From Rhodoferax sp. (GTDB lineage: Bacteria; Pseudomonadota; Gammaproteobacteria; Burkholderiales; Burkholderiaceae_C): a stretch of 46,617 nucleotides of DNA. A program made the translations under genes and the position numbers. The DNA lies in NCBI GenBank assembly GCA_011391545.1, contig JAABQI010000274.1, forward strand, positions 1-46,617, written 5' to 3'. Below are positions 17,976-27,819 of this stretch, one piece after another (position 1 is the stretch's first letter; every line of letters begins with the position of its first letter). The notes beneath the pieces were generated by a model. The model was not told the DNA's origin. It did no database searches and worked only from the letters and a program-made list of their open reading frames with translations.

Positions 17976-18788
17976 ATGACTGTACTGAATGCTTGCTTGT
18001 TGCGCCCTGCTGTTACCGCCTGCCTTGTTCTTGTGGCGCAAGCCGGCTTTGCGCAGGACAGCGCGCCAACAGCCACAACCACGCGCGGGAGCTGGGCCAC
18101 AGCACCCAGGCACTCGGCCGGCATCGCGCCCGATCCGGCCCGACTGGCCGACATCGCCATCGTCCAGGTCTATGCCGCACCAACCTATGGCTGGCGCGGC
18201 TTTTTTGCGGTGCACCCATGGATCATCTACAAGCGCAAGGGCGAGACGGCCTACACCCGCTTTGATGTGGTCGGCTGGCGTGCGCCGCAGGTGGTGCAGC
18301 GCAATTACGCCGTGCCTGACGGACTCTGGTACGGCGCAACCCCCGAATTGTTGGTGGACCGCCAGGGTGAAGACGTTGAAGCCGTGATCGACGACATCGA
18401 AGCCGCCATCTCCAGCTACCCCTACGCCAACCAATACCGCACTTTCCCCGGCCCCAACAGCAATACCTTCCTGGCGCACATCGGGCGTCAGGTGCCAGCG
18501 CTCAAGCTCGACTTGCCGGCCAACGCCATCGGCAAGGACTACCGGCCGTTGACGAACCCGGTGGGTGTGTCGTCTTCCGGCTCTGGTCTGCAGATCGCGG
18601 TGCTGGGCCTGCTTGGCGTGAGCGTGGGGCTGCAGGAAGGACTTGAATTCAATGTGCTGGGGCTGAATTTTGGCATTGACCTCAACGCCCCGGCGCTGCG
18701 AGTGCCCTTTTGGGGTCGTTTGGGACTGAAGAATGCCATCACTGCCAATCAGGTTGCAAGCCCGGACCCCGCACTGGCTGGCCGATGA
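17976..18788 (+). CDS. DUF3750 domain-containing protein, predicted exported
   Basis: Signal-like N-terminus; DIAIVQVYAAPTYGWRGFFAVHPWIIYKRKGETAYTRFDVVGW and PYANQYRTFPGPNSNTFLAHIGRQVPAL. Confidence 0.8.
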   Translation: MTVLNACLLRPAVTACLVLVAQAGFAQDSAPTATTTRGSWATAPRHSAGIAPDPARLADIAIVQVYAAPTYGWRGFFAVHPWIIYKRKGETAYTRFDVVGWRAPQVVQRNYAVPDGLWYGATPELLVDRQGEDVEAVIDDIEAAISSYPYANQYRTFPGPNSNTFLAHIGRQVPALKLDLPANAIGKDYRPLTNPVGVSSSGSGLQIAVLGLLGVSVGLQEGLEFNVLGLNFGIDLNAPALRVPFWGRLGLKNAITANQVASPDPALAGR

Positions 18789-18950
18789 GCCGGTGCCGTG
18801 ATCTTGCTCCCGTTTTTCATACCTCTTAGCCACCAGTAATGCGGATTCCCTGCCCTGCTGCTGGCGGAATTGGACCCGCGCAGACTGTCAGCCAAACGGC
18901 AGGGCACCGTGGTCAAATCCAAATTTAGCTCACCCTCAAACTTTCCCACC

Positions 18951-19433
18951 ATGGCTCGCATCCAAATTCGACTCCCCAGTCTCTTCGCCTTTTCCACCGA
19001 CATCACGCTTTACCAGAGCCACCTGAATTACGGTGGACATCTGGACAATGCCCTCCTTCTCACCCTGGTGTCAGAAGCGCGTGTCAGGTTTTTCAAATCA
19101 CTTGGCTACACCGAACTCGACGTCGAAGGCGTTGGAATTCTGGTGTCCGACGCCGCGCTGCAGTACCGCTCAGAGGCGTTTCACGGTGAGGTGATGGTCT
19201 TGCGTTTGGGTGCAACCGACTTGGGCCGCAAGGGCTTCGACATGGTTTGGTCAATGAACGAGCGGTCCACCCAGCGCGAGGTGGCCCGTGGCAAAACTGG
19301 GATCGTCTTCTTCAACTACGAAACCCGGAAAGTTGTCCCGATGCCGGCCACCTTTCGCGACAAACTGACCAGGTTCAAGGCACCCAGTGCTTTGGCGCTT
19401 TGCGTGAACGAACCTGAGAGCACGCCAGCCTGA
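18951..19433 (+). CDS. Acyl-CoA thioesterase-like hotdog-fold protein (4HBT family)
   Basis: TLYQSHLNYGGHLDNALLLTLVSEARVRFFKSLGYTE...VSDAALQYRSEAFHGEVMVLRLGATDLGRKGFDMVW; start refined to 18951. Confidence 0.75.
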   Translation: MARIQIRLPSLFAFSTDITLYQSHLNYGGHLDNALLLTLVSEARVRFFKSLGYTELDVEGVGILVSDAALQYRSEAFHGEVMVLRLGATDLGRKGFDMVWSMNERSTQREVARGKTGIVFFNYETRKVVPMPATFRDKLTRFKAPSALALCVNEPESTPA

Positions 19434-19478
19434 CTGGCCACCCTTCAAGATTTCAGTGGCTGGTTGGACTGATGCCTC

Positions 19479-19967
19479 TCACGGGACGAAGACATCATCC
19501 CGTCTCGCGCATTCAGGTGGCTCGCCATAGCCCGCAGAGCGCACGGTCTGCTCCTGTGAAATCTCGACCTGAAACCATTGACAGAAGTGGTTCTCGTAGC
19601 GATAGCTCCAAACCACACCCCGCGCGCGCCCCAGTGTTTGAGTCTCACTGGGGCGACCCAGGCGCTGACGTACCTCGTCCTGCGCCATGCCTGGCGTGAT
19701 TTGATTGAAGTTCGGCTCGGTCAAAACTTGCTCGGCGCGGGTGGCACGCCCGGCAGCGTCCAGATAGACAAACCATGTGTGATGGCCCATGGGACCCCGA
19801 GGAAACTCAAGACGGCTGCCCGTGGCGGTCTGGCGCACCATGTCCGGCTGACCCATTCGGGCAAGCAATGCGTCGCGATCGATGCCGGTCAGATTGGCAG
19901 GCGGTGCGTAACTGCTGCAGCCGATCAGCATCGACAAACCTATCAAGCTCAAATGTGCAATTCGCAT
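19479..19967 (-). CDS. Predicted lipoprotein, BamE/SmpA-like repeats
   Basis: Signal peptide with lipobox LIGC; repeats DRDALLARMGQPDMVRQT and TPGMAQDEVRQRLGRPSETQ. Confidence 0.75.
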   Translation of the reverse strand: MRIAHLSLIGLSMLIGCSSYAPPANLTGIDRDALLARMGQPDMVRQTATGSRLEFPRGPMGHHTWFVYLDAAGRATRAEQVLTEPNFNQITPGMAQDEVRQRLGRPSETQTLGRARGVVWSYRYENHFCQWFQVEISQEQTVRSAGYGEPPECARRDDVFVP

Positions 19968-20242
19968 AACTGTGACTCCTGCTTTTGTGAAATATGACAC
20001 GATTTAACTGCATTTTGACGACAGATTGAGTGTTCATCAATACCTTGACTGCGTCTGAATCTCCGCTCCCCTTGCAGCAGCTTTTGGAAATTCAATTTCC
20101 CGCGACCTAGATCTGCTCCCGACCAGTTGAAGTCACTCACGGGTGGCCAAGCCACCTGTGATGGACTCAACCGTCCAGCTTCGCGCGCACCATGCAAACG
20201 ACGAAATCCGAACAAGCTAACGCGAAATAGGTCGTTAGGCAA

Positions 20243-21250
20243 CTATTGTTTACGGATCAGTTCTTGATCCCTTCGTTGGGTCGATCCGCGCACCAACAAT
20301 TCACCGCGCAGCACCACTCGTCGCACGGCCCGCTCAGGATAGGTCACCCGTTCCAACAAAAGCCTGATCGCGGTTTGGCCGATTTCATGGGTGGGCTGGC
20401 GGATCACGGTGATGTCAGGCGTGACCAGACTGGTCCATGGCAAGTCGTCAAAGCCGGCCACCGCGGTATCCGTTGGCACATTCACACCCGCGGCCTTGAT
20501 CGCCTCGACGATACCCTGCAGCACCAGTCCGCTGCTGGCCATCAGGGCGTCTGGCATGGGGCTGCGCTGCAGCAGCCTGTCGGCCACTTCGCGGGCGCGT
20601 TCGCTGCGAGGGAGGATCGGCTCGGCCTCAGGCGCCAGGCCGGCCGCTGACATGGCAGCCAGATAACCTTGATGCCGCTGCGGCCCGGTCGAACCCACGG
20701 AGCCATACAGGAAGACGATGCGCCGATAACCCTGCGTGATCAGGTGCTCGGTGAGGCGGTAACCGGCGTCAAAATTGTCCAGCACAACCGCATCGGCATC
20801 AACATCACGCTCGCAGCGATCTACCAGCACCATCGGAAACGGATAGTCTTGCGGCCGCAGGTCATTGAGCAGGGAGCGCGTGGGCGACAGGATCACACCG
20901 CTCACATTTTCGTCGCGCATCATGGCCAGGTAGAACGCCTCCTTGTCGGGGTCTTCATCGGCGTTGCACAAGAACACCCGCATGCCGTTCTGGTAGGCCA
21001 CGTCTTCCACCGCGCGGCTGATCTCGGTAAAGAAGGGGTTGCGGATATCGGACACGATCAGGCCCAGCGTGTCGGTGCGGCCCGAACGCAAACGCCGGGC
21101 CGCCAGATCCGGCCTGTAACCCAGTGACTTGACCGCCGCATTAACGCGCCTGCGCGTCTCGTCGCTGACCCCGGGAACCCCCGAAATCACCCGTGAGACT
21201 GAGGCCGTTGACACCCCCGCCTGTTTCGCCACATCCACGATTTTGACCAT
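20243..21250 (-). CDS. LacI-family transcriptional regulator, probable fructose PTS regulator
   Basis: MVKIVDVAKQAGVSTASVSRVISGVPGVSDETRRRVNAAVKSLGYRPDLAARRLRSGRTDTLGLIVSDIRNPFF; divergent from fruBKA. Confidence 0.92.
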   Translation of the reverse strand: MVKIVDVAKQAGVSTASVSRVISGVPGVSDETRRRVNAAVKSLGYRPDLAARRLRSGRTDTLGLIVSDIRNPFFTEISRAVEDVAYQNGMRVFLCNADEDPDKEAFYLAMMRDENVSGVILSPTRSLLNDLRPQDYPFPMVLVDRCERDVDADAVVLDNFDAGYRLTEHLITQGYRRIVFLYGSVGSTGPQRHQGYLAAMSAAGLAPEAEPILPRSERAREVADRLLQRSPMPDALMASSGLVLQGIVEAIKAAGVNVPTDTAVAGFDDLPWTSLVTPDITVIRQPTHEIGQTAIRLLLERVTYPERAVRRVVLRGELLVRGSTQRRDQELIRKQ

Positions 21251-21268
21251 CAGGCCTCCAGAATTACG

Positions 21269-21284
21269 ATGTAATCGTTTTCAT
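21269..21284. promoter_or_regulatory. Candidate LacI-family operator (ATGTAATCGTTTTCAT) near regulator start
   Basis: Central-CG palindrome-like site sharing sequence with the site at 21408-21425. Confidence 0.5.
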
Positions 21285-21407
21285 TATTGTGCATCAATTT
21301 TCAAAATACATTTGAAATATTCCCACTACAAGGTGCTTTTCAGGGTAAACCCTTAGTTTTTTTCACAAAAAACACTGGCATTTCGATTTAAATTGACTGA
21401 CAATCAA

Positions 21408-21425
21408 AATGTAAACGATTACATT
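21408..21425. promoter_or_regulatory. Candidate LacI-family operator (AATGTAAACGATTACATT) upstream of fruB
   Basis: AATGTAAA-CG-ATTACATT: near-perfect dyad centred on CG as in LacI/GalR operators, about 50 nt upstream of the fruB start. Confidence 0.6.
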
Positions 21426-21475
21426 TAAAACGCCTCAAACCGTTAAAAACGCGATTAACCAGCAAGGAGACACGG

Positions 21476-23959
21476 ATGGAAACCATGACGACCGCCTGCA
21501 TAAGACTGAATGCCCGGGCCAGCAACAAAACCGAAGCAGTGCGCCTGGCCGGCCAACTGTTGGTGGACGCGGGCTACATTGCCCCGGCCTATGTGGAGAG
21601 CATGCTCAAACGCGAGGAGGTGGCCAACACCTTTCTGGGCGCGGGTGTGGCCATTCCGCACGGCATGGTGGAAGACCGGCACCACATTCACCACACCGGC
21701 GTGGCGGTGGTGCAGTTTCGTGACGGTGTCGCCTGGAAAGATGGCGACCAGGCGCAGCTGGTGGTGGCGATTGCCGCCAAGTCGGACGAGCACATTGTGT
21801 TGCTGCGCCGCCTGACGCGCCTGATGCAGCGTCCCCAGAGCATCGAGAGCCTGGTGGCCACCAACGACCCACAGTTGATCGTCAGCACCCTGGCCGACGA
21901 ACCCGTGCCGGTAGCCGCCCCGGCTGTTGACGCGCCCGAGTGGCCCAGCGACGCGCAGTCTGAGTGGACGCTGGACTACCCCAACGGCCTGCACGCCCGC
22001 CCGGCCACCCGCTGGGTGGAAACCGCCAAACGTTTTGCCTGCGACATTCGCGTGTACAAGGCGCAGGAATTTGCCGATGCCAAGGCGCTGACCGGCCTGC
22101 TGTCGCTGGGGGTGACCCGGGGTGACAGCCTGCGCCTGGCCGCCCGTGGCCCGGATGCGCGCCGCGCGGTGGACGCGCTGCTGGATGTGGTGCGCGCCTT
22201 GTCTGCCGATGAAAAGGCCGACGCCGAGCGCGCCCGACGCAACGCGCTGGCCGCCCGCCGCGCTACCCCCGACTGGCTGCCTGGCAACAACCCGCAAGCC
22301 ATCTACGGCATTGGCGCCAGCCCCGGCCTGGCCATCGGCATGCTGGTGCGCCATGTCAGCCACCAGTTTGACGTGCCCGACAAGCCAGGCGACGTGATTG
22401 CCGATGGCGAAGCGCTGGAGTCGTCGCTGCTGGCCATTAACCAGGAACTGCAAACCCTGGAGGCGCAAACCCGCACGCGGCTGGGCGCCGCCGAGGCCGC
22501 CATCTTTACCGCGCACCGCGAGCTGATTGCCGACGCGCAATTGCTGCGTGATGCCATGGCCAACATCCTGCGCGGCCATGGGGCGGCGTGGTCCTGGCAA
22601 CACGCTTTGCAGGCGCGCGTGGAAAAGCTGCAGGCCGTGGCCGACCCGCTGCTGGCCGCCCGTGCGCTGGACCTGCGCGATGTGGGTGAGCGCGTGCTGG
22701 CCCACATGCTGGGCATTGAACGCCATTGCCAGACGCTCAGCCAACCCACCATTCTGGTGGCCGAAGACCTGACGCCCTCTGACACCTTGCAGCTCGACAT
22801 GAAGTATGTCGTTGGCCTTGCCATCAGCAGCGGCGGGCCAACCTCACACACCGCCATTTTGGCGCGCACCCTGGGTTTACCCGCTGTGGTGGCTGCGGGC
22901 AGCGCCTTGCTTGCGGCGCCCGAAGGGCAGTTGGCGATCATCGACGGTGGTCTGGGCGCGGTCTATCTGGAGGCTTCCCAAGCCGACCAGGACGCCGCCA
23001 CCGCCGTGATTGCGCGCCAACTGGCCACCCGCAATGCCCTGCGCGAGAGCCGCTATTTGCCTGCCACCACCACCGACGGCCACACGGTTGAAGTGGCCGC
23101 CAATGTGGCCAATGCCAAGCAAGCCAGCGTGGCGATCGAGGCTGGCGCCGAGGGCGTGGGCCTGATGCGCACCGAGTTTTTGTTTCTGGAGCGCAACAGC
23201 GCGCCAGACGAGGAAGAGCAGTACCGCGTTTACCGTGACATGACCGAAGCCATGGGCGGGCGCACCCTGATCATCCGTGCGCTGGACATCGGCGGCGACA
23301 AAAAAGTGCCTTACCTGAACCTGCCAAAGGAAGAAAACCCTTTCCTGGGGGTGCGTGGCGCGCGCCTGCTGCTGATCCGCCAGGACCTGCTCTACACCCA
23401 GCTGCGTGCGCTGTACCGTGCCGCCGCCCACGGCCCGATCCGCATCATGTTCCCGATGGTCACCCACACCAGCGAGATCGAGGCGCTGAGCGAACACTGC
23501 GAACGCGCCCGCGCCCAGGTCAATGGCCCGCAACTCAAGATCGGCATCATGGTCGAGGTGCCGGCAGTGGCGGTGATGGCAGAAAAGTTTGCCCCGCTGG
23601 TCGACTTTTTCTCGGTCGGCACCAACGACCTGACCCAGTACACCTTGGCCATTGACCGCCAGCACCCGGAGCTGGCCGCGCAGGCCGACAGCCTGCACCC
23701 GGCCGTGCTGGACCTGATTGCCCGCACCGTGGCCGCTGCCAAAAAACACGGCACCTGGGTCGGGGTGTGTGGCGGCTTGGCGGGCGACCCGCTGGGCGCC
23801 CGCATCCTGACCGGCCTGGGGGTGGATGAACTGTCAATGAGCGCGCAAGACGTGGCTGCCGTCAAGGCCACCCTGCGCGGCGACTCGTATGCAGCCATGC
23901 AGCTGCTGGCTCAGCGCGCACTGGCCGCAGGCAGCGCCGATGAGGTGCGCGCACTATGA
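21476..23959 (+). CDS. fruB: Fructose PTS multiphosphoryl transfer protein (EIIA-HPr-EI fusion)
   Basis: EIIA part (VAIPHGMVEDRHHI), HPr part (LDYPNGLHARPATRWV), EI part (GGPTSHTAILARTLGLPAVV; MRTEFLFLER; FSVGTNDLTQYTLAIDR); AAGGAG RBS. Confidence 0.96.
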   Translation: METMTTACIRLNARASNKTEAVRLAGQLLVDAGYIAPAYVESMLKREEVANTFLGAGVAIPHGMVEDRHHIHHTGVAVVQFRDGVAWKDGDQAQLVVAIAAKSDEHIVLLRRLTRLMQRPQSIESLVATNDPQLIVSTLADEPVPVAAPAVDAPEWPSDAQSEWTLDYPNGLHARPATRWVETAKRFACDIRVYKAQEFADAKALTGLLSLGVTRGDSLRLAARGPDARRAVDALLDVVRALSADEKADAERARRNALAARRATPDWLPGNNPQAIYGIGASPGLAIGMLVRHVSHQFDVPDKPGDVIADGEALESSLLAINQELQTLEAQTRTRLGAAEAAIFTAHRELIADAQLLRDAMANILRGHGAAWSWQHALQARVEKLQAVADPLLAARALDLRDVGERVLAHMLGIERHCQTLSQPTILVAEDLTPSDTLQLDMKYVVGLAISSGGPTSHTAILARTLGLPAVVAAGSALLAAPEGQLAIIDGGLGAVYLEASQADQDAATAVIARQLATRNALRESRYLPATTTDGHTVEVAANVANAKQASVAIEAGAEGVGLMRTEFLFLERNSAPDEEEQYRVYRDMTEAMGGRTLIIRALDIGGDKKVPYLNLPKEENPFLGVRGARLLLIRQDLLYTQLRALYRAAAHGPIRIMFPMVTHTSEIEALSEHCERARAQVNGPQLKIGIMVEVPAVAVMAEKFAPLVDFFSVGTNDLTQYTLAIDRQHPELAAQADSLHPAVLDLIARTVAAAKKHGTWVGVCGGLAGDPLGARILTGLGVDELSMSAQDVAAVKATLRGDSYAAMQLLAQRALAAGSADEVRAL

Positions 23960-24936
23960 GCACCACACTTTCTGGTAGCCAGCCACGCGTGATTGCGGTG
24001 GCCCTGAACCCGGCGCTGGACCACACCATTGAGGTCGACCACCTGCGTGCCGGCGAAGTCAATCGTGCCCTGCGTATGCAGGTCGATGTGGGTGGCAAAG
24101 GCATCAATGTCGCCTCGTGCCTGGCAGACTTTGGCGTTGCCAGTGTGGTGACCGGACAAATCGGCAGCGACAACGCCGCCCAGTTCGAAGCCCTCTTTAG
24201 CGCCAAAGGCATCATCAACCAGTGTTTTTATCTGGACGGCCTCACCCGCATCAACACCAAGCTAGTGGACCGTGCCAGCGGCGAGACCACCGACATTAAC
24301 ATGCCTGGCCCGGCGCTTGGCGCTGACGCCATCCAGGCCCTGTTCGAACAACTGCTGGCGCGTATTGGCGAGCTGGTCAGTTCTGGCAGCTGGGTGGTTC
24401 TGTCGGGCAGCTTGCCACCGCTATGGCCCGCCGACACCTACGCGCGCCTAATCTCCCATGTGCATGGTCTGGGCGCCCGGGTGTTGCTGGACGCCAGCGG
24501 TGCTGCCCTAGCCGCGGGCGTCGGTGCGGCGCCCGACATCATCAAGCCCAACCGCTCAGAGCTTTCCGAACTGCTCGGGCGCACGCTTGGCGACAGTGCC
24601 TCGGTCGTCGCCGCTGCCCGCGAACTGCTGGCCAGACCCAATGCACCCGGCACGGTGATCGTGTCAATGGGGGGTGACGGCGCGCTGTTCGTGAACCGCC
24701 AGCAGGCCCTGCTGGCACACCCCATCCCCGCAACCCTGATCAGCACGGTGGGCGCGGGTGATGCCATGGTGGCCGGCATCATCGCGGCCCAAACCGCCGG
24801 CCTGGGTCTGACCGAATGCGCCCGGCTGGCAACCGCGTTTTCGGCAGGCAAGTTGGCGCGCCTTGGCCCCCATCTGCCGGCGCCGGACACCGTTCGTGCC
24901 TTGGCCCAATCGGTTCAGATCAGTTCATTCAGTTAA
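23956..24936 (+). CDS. fruK: 1-phosphofructokinase
   Basis: PfkB family: NPALDHTIEVDHLRAGEVNRALRMQVDVGGKGINVASCLADFG, STVGAGDAMVAGIIAA; ATGA overlap with fruB. Confidence 0.95.
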   Translation: MSTTLSGSQPRVIAVALNPALDHTIEVDHLRAGEVNRALRMQVDVGGKGINVASCLADFGVASVVTGQIGSDNAAQFEALFSAKGIINQCFYLDGLTRINTKLVDRASGETTDINMPGPALGADAIQALFEQLLARIGELVSSGSWVVLSGSLPPLWPADTYARLISHVHGLGARVLLDASGAALAAGVGAAPDIIKPNRSELSELLGRTLGDSASVVAAARELLARPNAPGTVIVSMGGDGALFVNRQQALLAHPIPATLISTVGAGDAMVAGIIAAQTAGLGLTECARLATAFSAGKLARLGPHLPAPDTVRALAQSVQISSFS

Positions 24937-24978
24937 CCCAGCATTTCCCATGTCTTACCTCGTCAAAGGAATACCATC

Positions 24979-26739
24979 ATGTCAAAAATAGTCGCCGTGA
25001 CCGCCTGCCCCACTGGCATCGCTCACACCATCATGGCCGCCGAGGCCCTGCAGCAAGCCGCTGACCGCGCCGGCCACAGCATCCAAGTGGAAACACAAGG
25101 CTCAGCCGGCACCCGCAACACCCTGAGCGCCGCCGACATTGCCGCCGCTGACGCGGTGATCATTGCCGCCGACACCACCGTCAACATCGAGCGTTTTGCC
25201 GGCAAGAGACTGCTCGAAGTGGGCACCGAACCCGCCATCCGCAATGCCGAGTCGTTGATCGTCCAGGCACTGGCATTGGCCAATCCAGGCGCACAGCCTG
25301 CTGTTGCCGCGGCGCCTCCGCGTGACCCGGCCCTGCCGCAAATTGTCGCCATCACCTCCTGCCCGACCGGTATCGCCCACACCTTCATGGCCGCCGAAGG
25401 GCTGGAGACGGGCGCCAAGGCCAACGGGCTGACCATCAAGGTTGAAACCCAAGGCTCAGTGGGCGCGCAAAACACGCTCACCGCCGCTGATGTGGCCAAC
25501 GCCGAGATCGTGCTGATCGCCGCTGACACCAATGTCGACATGAGCCGCTTTGCCGGCAAGCGCATTTATGAGACCAACACCAAAGCCGCCATCAAGGACG
25601 GCGCGCAAGTGGTGCGCACCGCCATGGCAGAAGCCAAAGTCGCCAGCGCCGCGACTGGTGCGGCCTACACCGACCAGGTCAAAGCGGCCAAGGCACAGCA
25701 AAGCGCCAGCCGCACCGGCGCCTACAAACACCTGATGACCGGCGTGTCTTACATGATTCCGTTTGTGGTGGCAGGCGGCCTGCTGATTGCCTTGGGCTTC
25801 GCGCTGGGTGGCATCTATGTCTACGAAGACGCCAACAAGGGCACGCTGGCCTGGACGCTGTTCACGATTGGCGCCAAGAGCGGCTTTGCCCTGATGGTGC
25901 CGATATTGGCCGGTTTCATTGCGCATTCGATTGCCGACCGGCCCGGCCTGGCGCCGGGCATGATCGGCGGCATGATTGCCGCGTCGATTGGCGCGGGTTT
26001 CATCGGCGGGATTGCCGCGGGTTTTCTGGCGGGCTACACCGTCAAGTTCCTCAATGAAAAGATCCAGCTCGGGCGCAACCTGGACGGCCTGAAACCCGTG
26101 CTGATCCTGCCGCTGCTGGGCACCGCCATCGTCGGCTTGCTGATGTATTACGTGGTGGGCGAACCCGTCAGCCTGGTGCTGGCCGCCATCACCACCTGGC
26201 TCAAGGGCCTGCAAGGCTCCAACGCGATCTTTTTGGGTCTGCTGCTGGGTTCGATGATGGCGTTTGACATGGGCGGCCCGGTCAACAAGGCGGCCTATGC
26301 CTTTGCCACCGGCCTGATCGCCAGCGAAGTCTACGCGCCCATGGCCGCGGTCATGGCCGCCGGCATGACGCCGCCGCTGGCGCTAGCGCTCGCCACGGTG
26401 ATCTTCAAGAACCGCTTCACGGTGGACGAGCGTGAGGCTGGCAAGGCCACCGCCGTGCTGGGCATTTCCTTCATCACCGAAGGCGCGATCCCCTTCGCCG
26501 CCAAAGACCCGCTGCGCGTCATCCCGGCGCTGATGATCGGCTCGGCCGTGGCCGGTGCGCTGTCGATGGTGCTGGGCAGCGAACTGCGCGTGCCGCACGG
26601 CGGCGTTTTTGTGCTCCCCATTCCCAACGCAGTGACCAACCTGGGGGCCTACCTGCTGGCCATCGTGGCGGGCACTTTGGTCAGTGCAATTGCCTTGGGC
26701 GCTCTCAAGCGGCCCTTGAACGCAACGGCCGTCAACTGA
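24979..26739 (+). CDS. fruA: PTS fructose transporter subunit EIIBC with two EIIB domains
   Basis: Two [12 protein letters not shown] motifs ([18 protein letters not shown] and [18 protein letters not shown]) followed by EIIC ([44 protein letters not shown]). Confidence 0.96.
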   Translation: MSKIVAVTACPTGIAHTIMAAEALQQAADRAGHSIQVETQGSAGTRNTLSAADIAAADAVIIAADTTVNIERFAGKRLLEVGTEPAIRNAESLIVQALALANPGAQPAVAAAPPRDPALPQIVAITSCPTGIAHTFMAAEGLETGAKANGLTIKVETQGSVGAQNTLTAADVANAEIVLIAADTNVDMSRFAGKRIYETNTKAAIKDGAQVVRTAMAEAKVASAATGAAYTDQVKAAKAQQSASRTGAYKHLMTGVSYMIPFVVAGGLLIALGFALGGIYVYEDANKGTLAWTLFTIGAKSGFALMVPILAGFIAHSIADRPGLAPGMIGGMIAASIGAGFIGGIAAGFLAGYTVKFLNEKIQLGRNLDGLKPVLILPLLGTAIVGLLMYYVVGEPVSLVLAAITTWLKGLQGSNAIFLGLLLGSMMAFDMGGPVNKAAYAFATGLIASEVYAPMAAVMAAGMTPPLALALATVIFKNRFTVDEREAGKATAVLGISFITEGAIPFAAKDPLRVIPALMIGSAVAGALSMVLGSELRVPHGGVFVLPIPNAVTNLGAYLLAIVAGTLVSAIALGALKRPLNATAVN

Positions 26740-27097
26740 TGTCTGCAGCCAGCTTGACCAATGTTGCTGGACTTGAACCGATGACCGACCATACATGGAA
26801 ACGGCGGCCACCACAGCTTGGGACTGCATTTAATCTCGTCTACCGATTCAAGTCCCGGTAGAAATTTTCGTGCGGGCCTACGGCTTCAAGGTAGATCAAG
26901 CGGACAGCCTCATCAAGGGTTTAGCCCAAGAGGTAGAGCATTCCGCCGCCGTGGAATTTGTGCACGCGCAATGCGACAAGGTCACCCTCTTTTTCGTTCA
27001 CCGATCGGTGGGTTGTGGGTGACCGCCCTCTTCCTGGATTTCAAACCCGACTTCGGTCTGCTTCTTGCCGGTGCGGAAGCAATGTTGCTTTTGATCT

Positions 27098-27178
27098 GGC
27101 CTGCCCGCATCCAGGAGAACCCGCCCATCCGCGCTGGAATGCTATAGCCCCAGCCCCTTGCGGGCAGGCCGGGGTTTT
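27098..27178 (+). promoter_or_regulatory. Possible structured leader upstream of mgtC: 11-bp long-range inverted repeat overlapping a terminator-like hairpin
   Basis: GGCCTGCCCGC (27098-27108) is the perfect complement of GCGGGCAGGCC (27160-27170); overlapping local hairpin CCCC-A-GCC...GGC-C-GGGG-TTTT (27148-27178). Confidence 0.4.
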
Positions 27179-27291
27179 CATGCTGATGGCTGATTGATGG
27201 TGTGATACTCAGGCGCATGGGGTTGAAATTCCGGTCTGTTGACCTACGGACTGGCGTCAGCCGCTTCTTCAAATAGCTCAAAGGAGTTCGC

Positions 27292-27819
27292 ATGACGTCA
27301 AGCGGGTGGCAGTTGGTCGGTGAAACCCTCATTTCTGAATTTTCAGATCTGAGCAATGCCGGGGAAGTGACGCGTGTTTTGCTTCGCCTCACGCTGGCCG
27401 CTGTGCTGGGCGGATTGCTGGGCATTGAGCGCGAGAAAAAGGGCAAGGCGGCAGGGGTGCGAACGCACATGCTTGTGGCGATGGGAGCCGCCCTGTTTGT
27501 GCTGCTCTCGCAGCAAACGGGAATGCCCAGTTCTGACCTGAGCCGGGTGGTTCAGGGCATCATTGCTGGTGTCGGTTTTCTGGGCGCCGGCGCCATCCTC
27601 AAGGGAGCCGAAGAGGACAAGGTCACGGGGCTGACCACAGCGGCGGGCATCTGGCTAACCGCTGCCATCGGCGTCGCAGCCGGCATGGGCCGCGAATCCA
27701 CGGCGGTGCTGAGCACCTTGCTGGCGCTGGGCATCTTTACCCTGATGCCGCGCGTGGACCGGCTGCTGGACAAACCGGCAGCCCCGGTCGTTGGTGTGAG
27801 CCCGCCGAACCAGCAATAA
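27292..27819 (+). CDS. MgtC/SapB family membrane protein
   Basis: TLAAVLGGLLGIEREKKGKAAGVRTHMLVAMGAALFVLLS...GIIAGVGFLGAGAILKGAEEDKVTGLTTAAGIWLTAAIGVAAGMG. Confidence 0.95.
   Translation: MTSSGWQLVGETLISEFSDLSNAGEVTRVLLRLTLAAVLGGLLGIEREKKGKAAGVRTHMLVAMGAALFVLLSQQTGMPSSDLSRVVQGIIAGVGFLGAGAILKGAEEDKVTGLTTAAGIWLTAAIGVAAGMGRESTAVLSTLLALGIFTLMPRVDRLLDKPAAPVVGVSPPNQQ

Noticed and set aside
17913-18833. N-terminal 307-aa extension of the 17073-18833 minus ORF
   Set aside because: Antisense to the DUF3750 gene; the DUF3025 homology begins just after the internal ATG at 17912.
20086-20100. Palindrome GGAAATTCAATTTCC between lipoprotein and LacI-type genes
   Set aside because: A clean 15-nt dyad but isolated, with no promoter context I can support; likely chance in an AT-rich spacer.
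20150-20242. Integron attC-like ends (ACTCAAC ... GTTAGGC) near the LacI-type gene stop
   Set aside because: The two outer boxes are not complementary to each other and no attC fold or cassette structure is evident.
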